This document shows, one piece after another, positions 6,881 to 8,232 of a DNA stretch of 8,232 nt. The notes beneath the pieces are model-generated. The model was not told the origin of the DNA and did no database searches. It worked only from the letters and a program-made list of their open reading frames with translations. Every line of letters starts with the position of its first letter. Position 1 is the stretch's first letter. Source of the DNA: Paenibacillus sp. (GTDB taxonomy: Bacteria; Bacillota; Bacilli; Paenibacillales; Paenibacillaceae); assembly GCA_029256665.1 (NCBI GenBank), contig JAQSXN010000142.1:1-8232 (forward strand), written 5' to 3'. A program made the position numbers and the translations under genes.

Positions 6881-6909
6881 TTGCCTAAAGCTTCCGCCCG
6901 TGATAAAAT
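6881..6909 (+). promoter_or_regulatory. Probable promoter of tetR with extended -10
   Basis: TTGCCT (6881-6886), a 17-bp spacer and TAAAAT (6904-6909), with TG at 6901-6902 giving an extended -10 TGATAAAAT. The predicted transcription start is about 6915-6917, inside the palindrome at 6909-6928, as expected for repression by the gene's own product. Confidence 0.6.
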
Positions 6910-6928
6910 ACTGACTTAGCGTTCAGTA
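6909..6928. promoter_or_regulatory. Probable TetR-family operator
   Basis: TACTGA (6909-6914) and TCAGTA (6923-6928) form perfect inverted arms around 8 bp, a 20-bp imperfect palindrome of the size and TACTGA..TCAGTA style common for TetR-family regulators. It abuts the -10 box and covers the predicted start site of the downstream tetR gene, so binding should block initiation. It lies about 60 bp from the divergent promoter's -35, so control of the PgsA-like gene is less likely. Binding by this regulator is inferred. Confidence 0.6.
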
Positions 6929-6971
6929 ATATGTGTCGGCCCTAGTATACGCACTGGAAACGAGGTGAATT

Positions 6972-7571
6972 TTGAACAAAAAACAACAGCAAAGCGAAGA
7001 TACCAAACAACGCATACTGGATGTCGCCTGCGACTTATTCGCCAAGAAGGGATACAATGCCGCTTCCTTGGAGGAGATGGCGGCCGCTTCGCTGTGCAGC
7101 AAGGCCAATATTTATTACCATTTCAGAAGCAAAGAAGATCTATTCTTGCATATCTCGGAGATCTACGAGAAGGAATGGTACGAAAATTGGGAAAAGCACA
7201 AGTCGAGCTTCGCTTCCGTTGCCGATCAATTGTTCGGCGTCATCGAATTCTCGATCAAACACGGTCTCGCCCACCCGCTATATAAGGCGGCGTGCGAGTT
7301 TATGGCCGACAATGCGGAAGTGTCGGGCAGCGTCAAGGTCGCAATCGCGGCCAAGATCAAAAAGAACCGCCTCTTCTACGAAAGGTTGTTCGAGGAGGGA
7401 ATCGCCAGCGGCGAGTTCCGGCCCGGCAACGCCAAGCAATACGGCATTATATTAGAAGGAATGCTTCGAGGCATCGGGGAAACGACAAGCGGCATGAACC
7501 CGTTGGACGCGCTGGAGCTATATCGCGCCGCCATCCATGTTCTGCTGCACGGAATGGCAGAAGACCGCTAA
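6972..7571 (+). CDS. TetR/AcrR-family transcriptional regulator
   Basis: This 199-aa regulator has a typical TetR N-terminal DNA-binding domain at about residues 10-60. TKQRILDVACDLFAKKGYNAAS (11-32) leads into the helix-turn-helix, and ANIYYHFRSKEDLF (45-58) is the characteristic recognition-helix end. The C-terminal ~135 residues form the variable ligand-binding and dimer domain, whose ligand cannot be read from sequence. Translation starts at TTG (6972), which is in frame and preceded by GAGGTG (6962-6967); no ATG near the domain start fits. The first residues MNKKQQQSED are a usual polar tail. The promoter overlaps a TACTGA..TCAGTA palindrome, implying autorepression. A drug-exporter gene starts 124 nt downstream on the same strand, so control of efflux in response to a toxic small molecule is the likely job. 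Confidence 0.94.
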   Translation: MNKKQQQSEDTKQRILDVACDLFAKKGYNAASLEEMAAASLCSKANIYYHFRSKEDLFLHISEIYEKEWYENWEKHKSSFASVADQLFGVIEFSIKHGLAHPLYKAACEFMADNAEVSGSVKVAIAAKIKKNRLFYERLFEEGIASGEFRPGNAKQYGIILEGMLRGIGETTSGMNPLDALELYRAAIHVLLHGMAEDR

Positions 7572-7590
7572 GGTCACAATAAAAGTAAAC

Positions 7591-7645
7591 GTTCAAAAAG
7601 TTCGATTTTCAGTACCGAGAAGGATCAAAATTGAACTTTTTGAAC
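7591..7645. repeat. 55-bp hairpin element, shortened relative of the repeat at 5977-6145
   Basis: A 19-bp arm at 7591-7609 pairs with 7627-7645 at 18 of 19 positions, and the one mismatch is a G-T pair; the loop is 17 nt. Both ends are GTTCAAAAAGTTC-like, and 7591-7622 match the right end of the larger element on the opposite strand at 29 of 32 positions. It looks like an internally deleted copy or a solo end of the same family. It begins 20 nt after the tetR stop, and its T-rich right arm could weaken or stop read-through into the exporter gene. No flanking duplication is evident. Confidence 0.75.
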
Positions 7646-7669
7646 ACCACGAGAAAAAGAAATTATATT
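7640..7669 (+). promoter_or_regulatory. Candidate promoter for the MFS gene, -35 inside the repeat end
   Basis: TTGAAC (7640-7645), the last six bases of the hairpin element, lies 18 bp before TATATT (7664-7669). The -35 matches consensus at 4 of 6 positions and the -10 at 5 of 6. A start near 7676 would leave a short leader with the ribosome site GGAGGG at 7682-7687. This is tentative. Confidence 0.35.
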
Positions 7670-7695
7670 CATACCGGATACGGAGGGTACCATCC

Positions 7696-8232
7696 ATGCA
7701 AAGCGCAGCAACCGCACCAAGCCCCGGATCGATCGATCTGAGCAATATCAAACGGTTGCCGATTCTCATCTCGCTGATTATCGGCGCATTTTTCTCCATT
7801 CTGAACGAAACCTTGCTGAACATCGCGTTCGTCGATCTTCAGAAGGAATTTAATATCGCTTATACAACCATTCAATGGTTGTCGACAAGCTACATGCTTG
7901 TCGTTGCCGTTCTTATTCCGGCATCCGCCTTGCTCGTGCAATGGTTTACGACGAGACAGATGTTCCTTGGAGCCATGATTTTATTCTCCATCGGAACGTT
8001 GGTCTGCGCCGTTGCCCCGCAATTCTCGTTCCTGCTCGGCGGACGTATCATTCAAGCCTTCGGTACCGGTCTTATGCTGCCGGTCATGATGAATACGATC
8101 CTCGTCCTCTACCCGCCGGAGAAACGCGGCGCGGCGATGGGCAGTATCGGTCTGGTTATCATGTTCGCGCCGGCCATCGGCCCGACTTTGTCCGGCTTGA
8201 TTCTGGAGTCGCTGTCTTGGAGATGGTTGTTC
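7696..8232 (+). CDS. DHA2-family MFS drug exporter (EmrB/QacA/LmrB type), N-terminal part
   Basis: The first 179 codons are present and the frame stays open to the right edge. The start ATG at 7696 has GGAGGG (7682-7687) 8 nt upstream. After a short polar tail, five membrane helices are visible at about residues 21-42, 61-82, 89-107, 111-136 and 148-169. LNETLLNIAF (36-45) is the TM1 signature of DHA2 proteins related to LmrB. ALLVQWFTTRQMF (78-90) sits at the motif A loop, GRIIQAFGTGLMLPV (116-130) matches the TM4 pattern, and APAIGPTLSG (158-167) is the antiporter motif C. A complete member would have about 14 helices and use the proton gradient to expel drugs or lipophilic toxins across the cytoplasmic membrane. 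The adjacent tetR gene is its probable regulator. The actual substrate is unknown. Confidence 0.93.
   Translation, partial: MQSAATAPSPGSIDLSNIKRLPILISLIIGAFFSILNETLLNIAFVDLQKEFNIAYTTIQWLSTSYMLVVAVLIPASALLVQWFTTRQMFLGAMILFSIGTLVCAVAPQFSFLLGGRIIQAFGTGLMLPVMMNTILVLYPPEKRGAAMGSIGLVIMFAPAIGPTLSGLILESLSWRWLF

Noticed and set aside
7593..7823. 76-codon minus-strand open frame ending LLGTENRTF
   Set aside because: It is antisense to the exporter start and ends inside the short repeat, giving the same artefactual C-terminus as the frame at 5921-6142.

Overview
The window reads as chromosomal DNA of a Paenibacillaceae-type Bacillota (Paenibacillus or Cohnella-like). The evidence is the moderately high GC, strong GGAGG-type Shine-Dalgarno sites, a TTG start, a DUF5693-csaB-tagA gene order that I associate with Paenibacillus-type genomes, and a short inverted-repeat family ending in GTTCAAAAAGT. 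Genus assignment is inference.

Region 1 (1-5805, all minus strand) is a compact five-gene block read in the order fabZ, pgcA, a DUF5693 membrane protein, csaB, and a tagA/wecG-type glycosyltransferase cut by the window edge. The gaps are about 41 and 43 nt, then a 37-nt overlap, then an 8-nt gap in which the tagA ribosome site covers the csaB stop codon, so this is very likely one transcript. The theme is the cell envelope. FabZ makes acyl chains. PgcA supplies glucose-1-phosphate for nucleotide sugars. TagA-type enzymes add ManNAc to a lipid-linked GlcNAc. CsaB pyruvylates the secondary cell wall polymer that SLH-domain proteins bind. The DUF5693 protein, one N-terminal anchor plus a ~340-residue outside domain plus a multi-span C-terminal part, is the unexplained member.

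Region 2 (5806-6238) has no credible gene. It holds a short hairpin just ahead of fabZ, a larger hairpin that could end minus-strand transcription, and a ~169-bp MITE-like element with 12-bp perfect terminal inverted repeats.

Region 3 (6239-8232) has a minus-strand CDP-alcohol phosphatidyltransferase (PgsA-like) with its own promoter. Divergent from it is a plus-strand TetR regulator followed by a DHA2-type MFS drug exporter that runs off the window. The tetR promoter has an extended -10 directly abutting a 20-bp TetR-like operator, so autoregulation is expected. A 55-bp shortened relative of the region 2 repeat lies between tetR and the exporter, where it forms a strong hairpin and may supply part of the exporter's promoter.

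No RNA genes, CRISPR arrays, transposase genes or phage genes were seen. Nothing here is clearly a new system. The best lead is the DUF5693 protein inside the wall-polymer operon.
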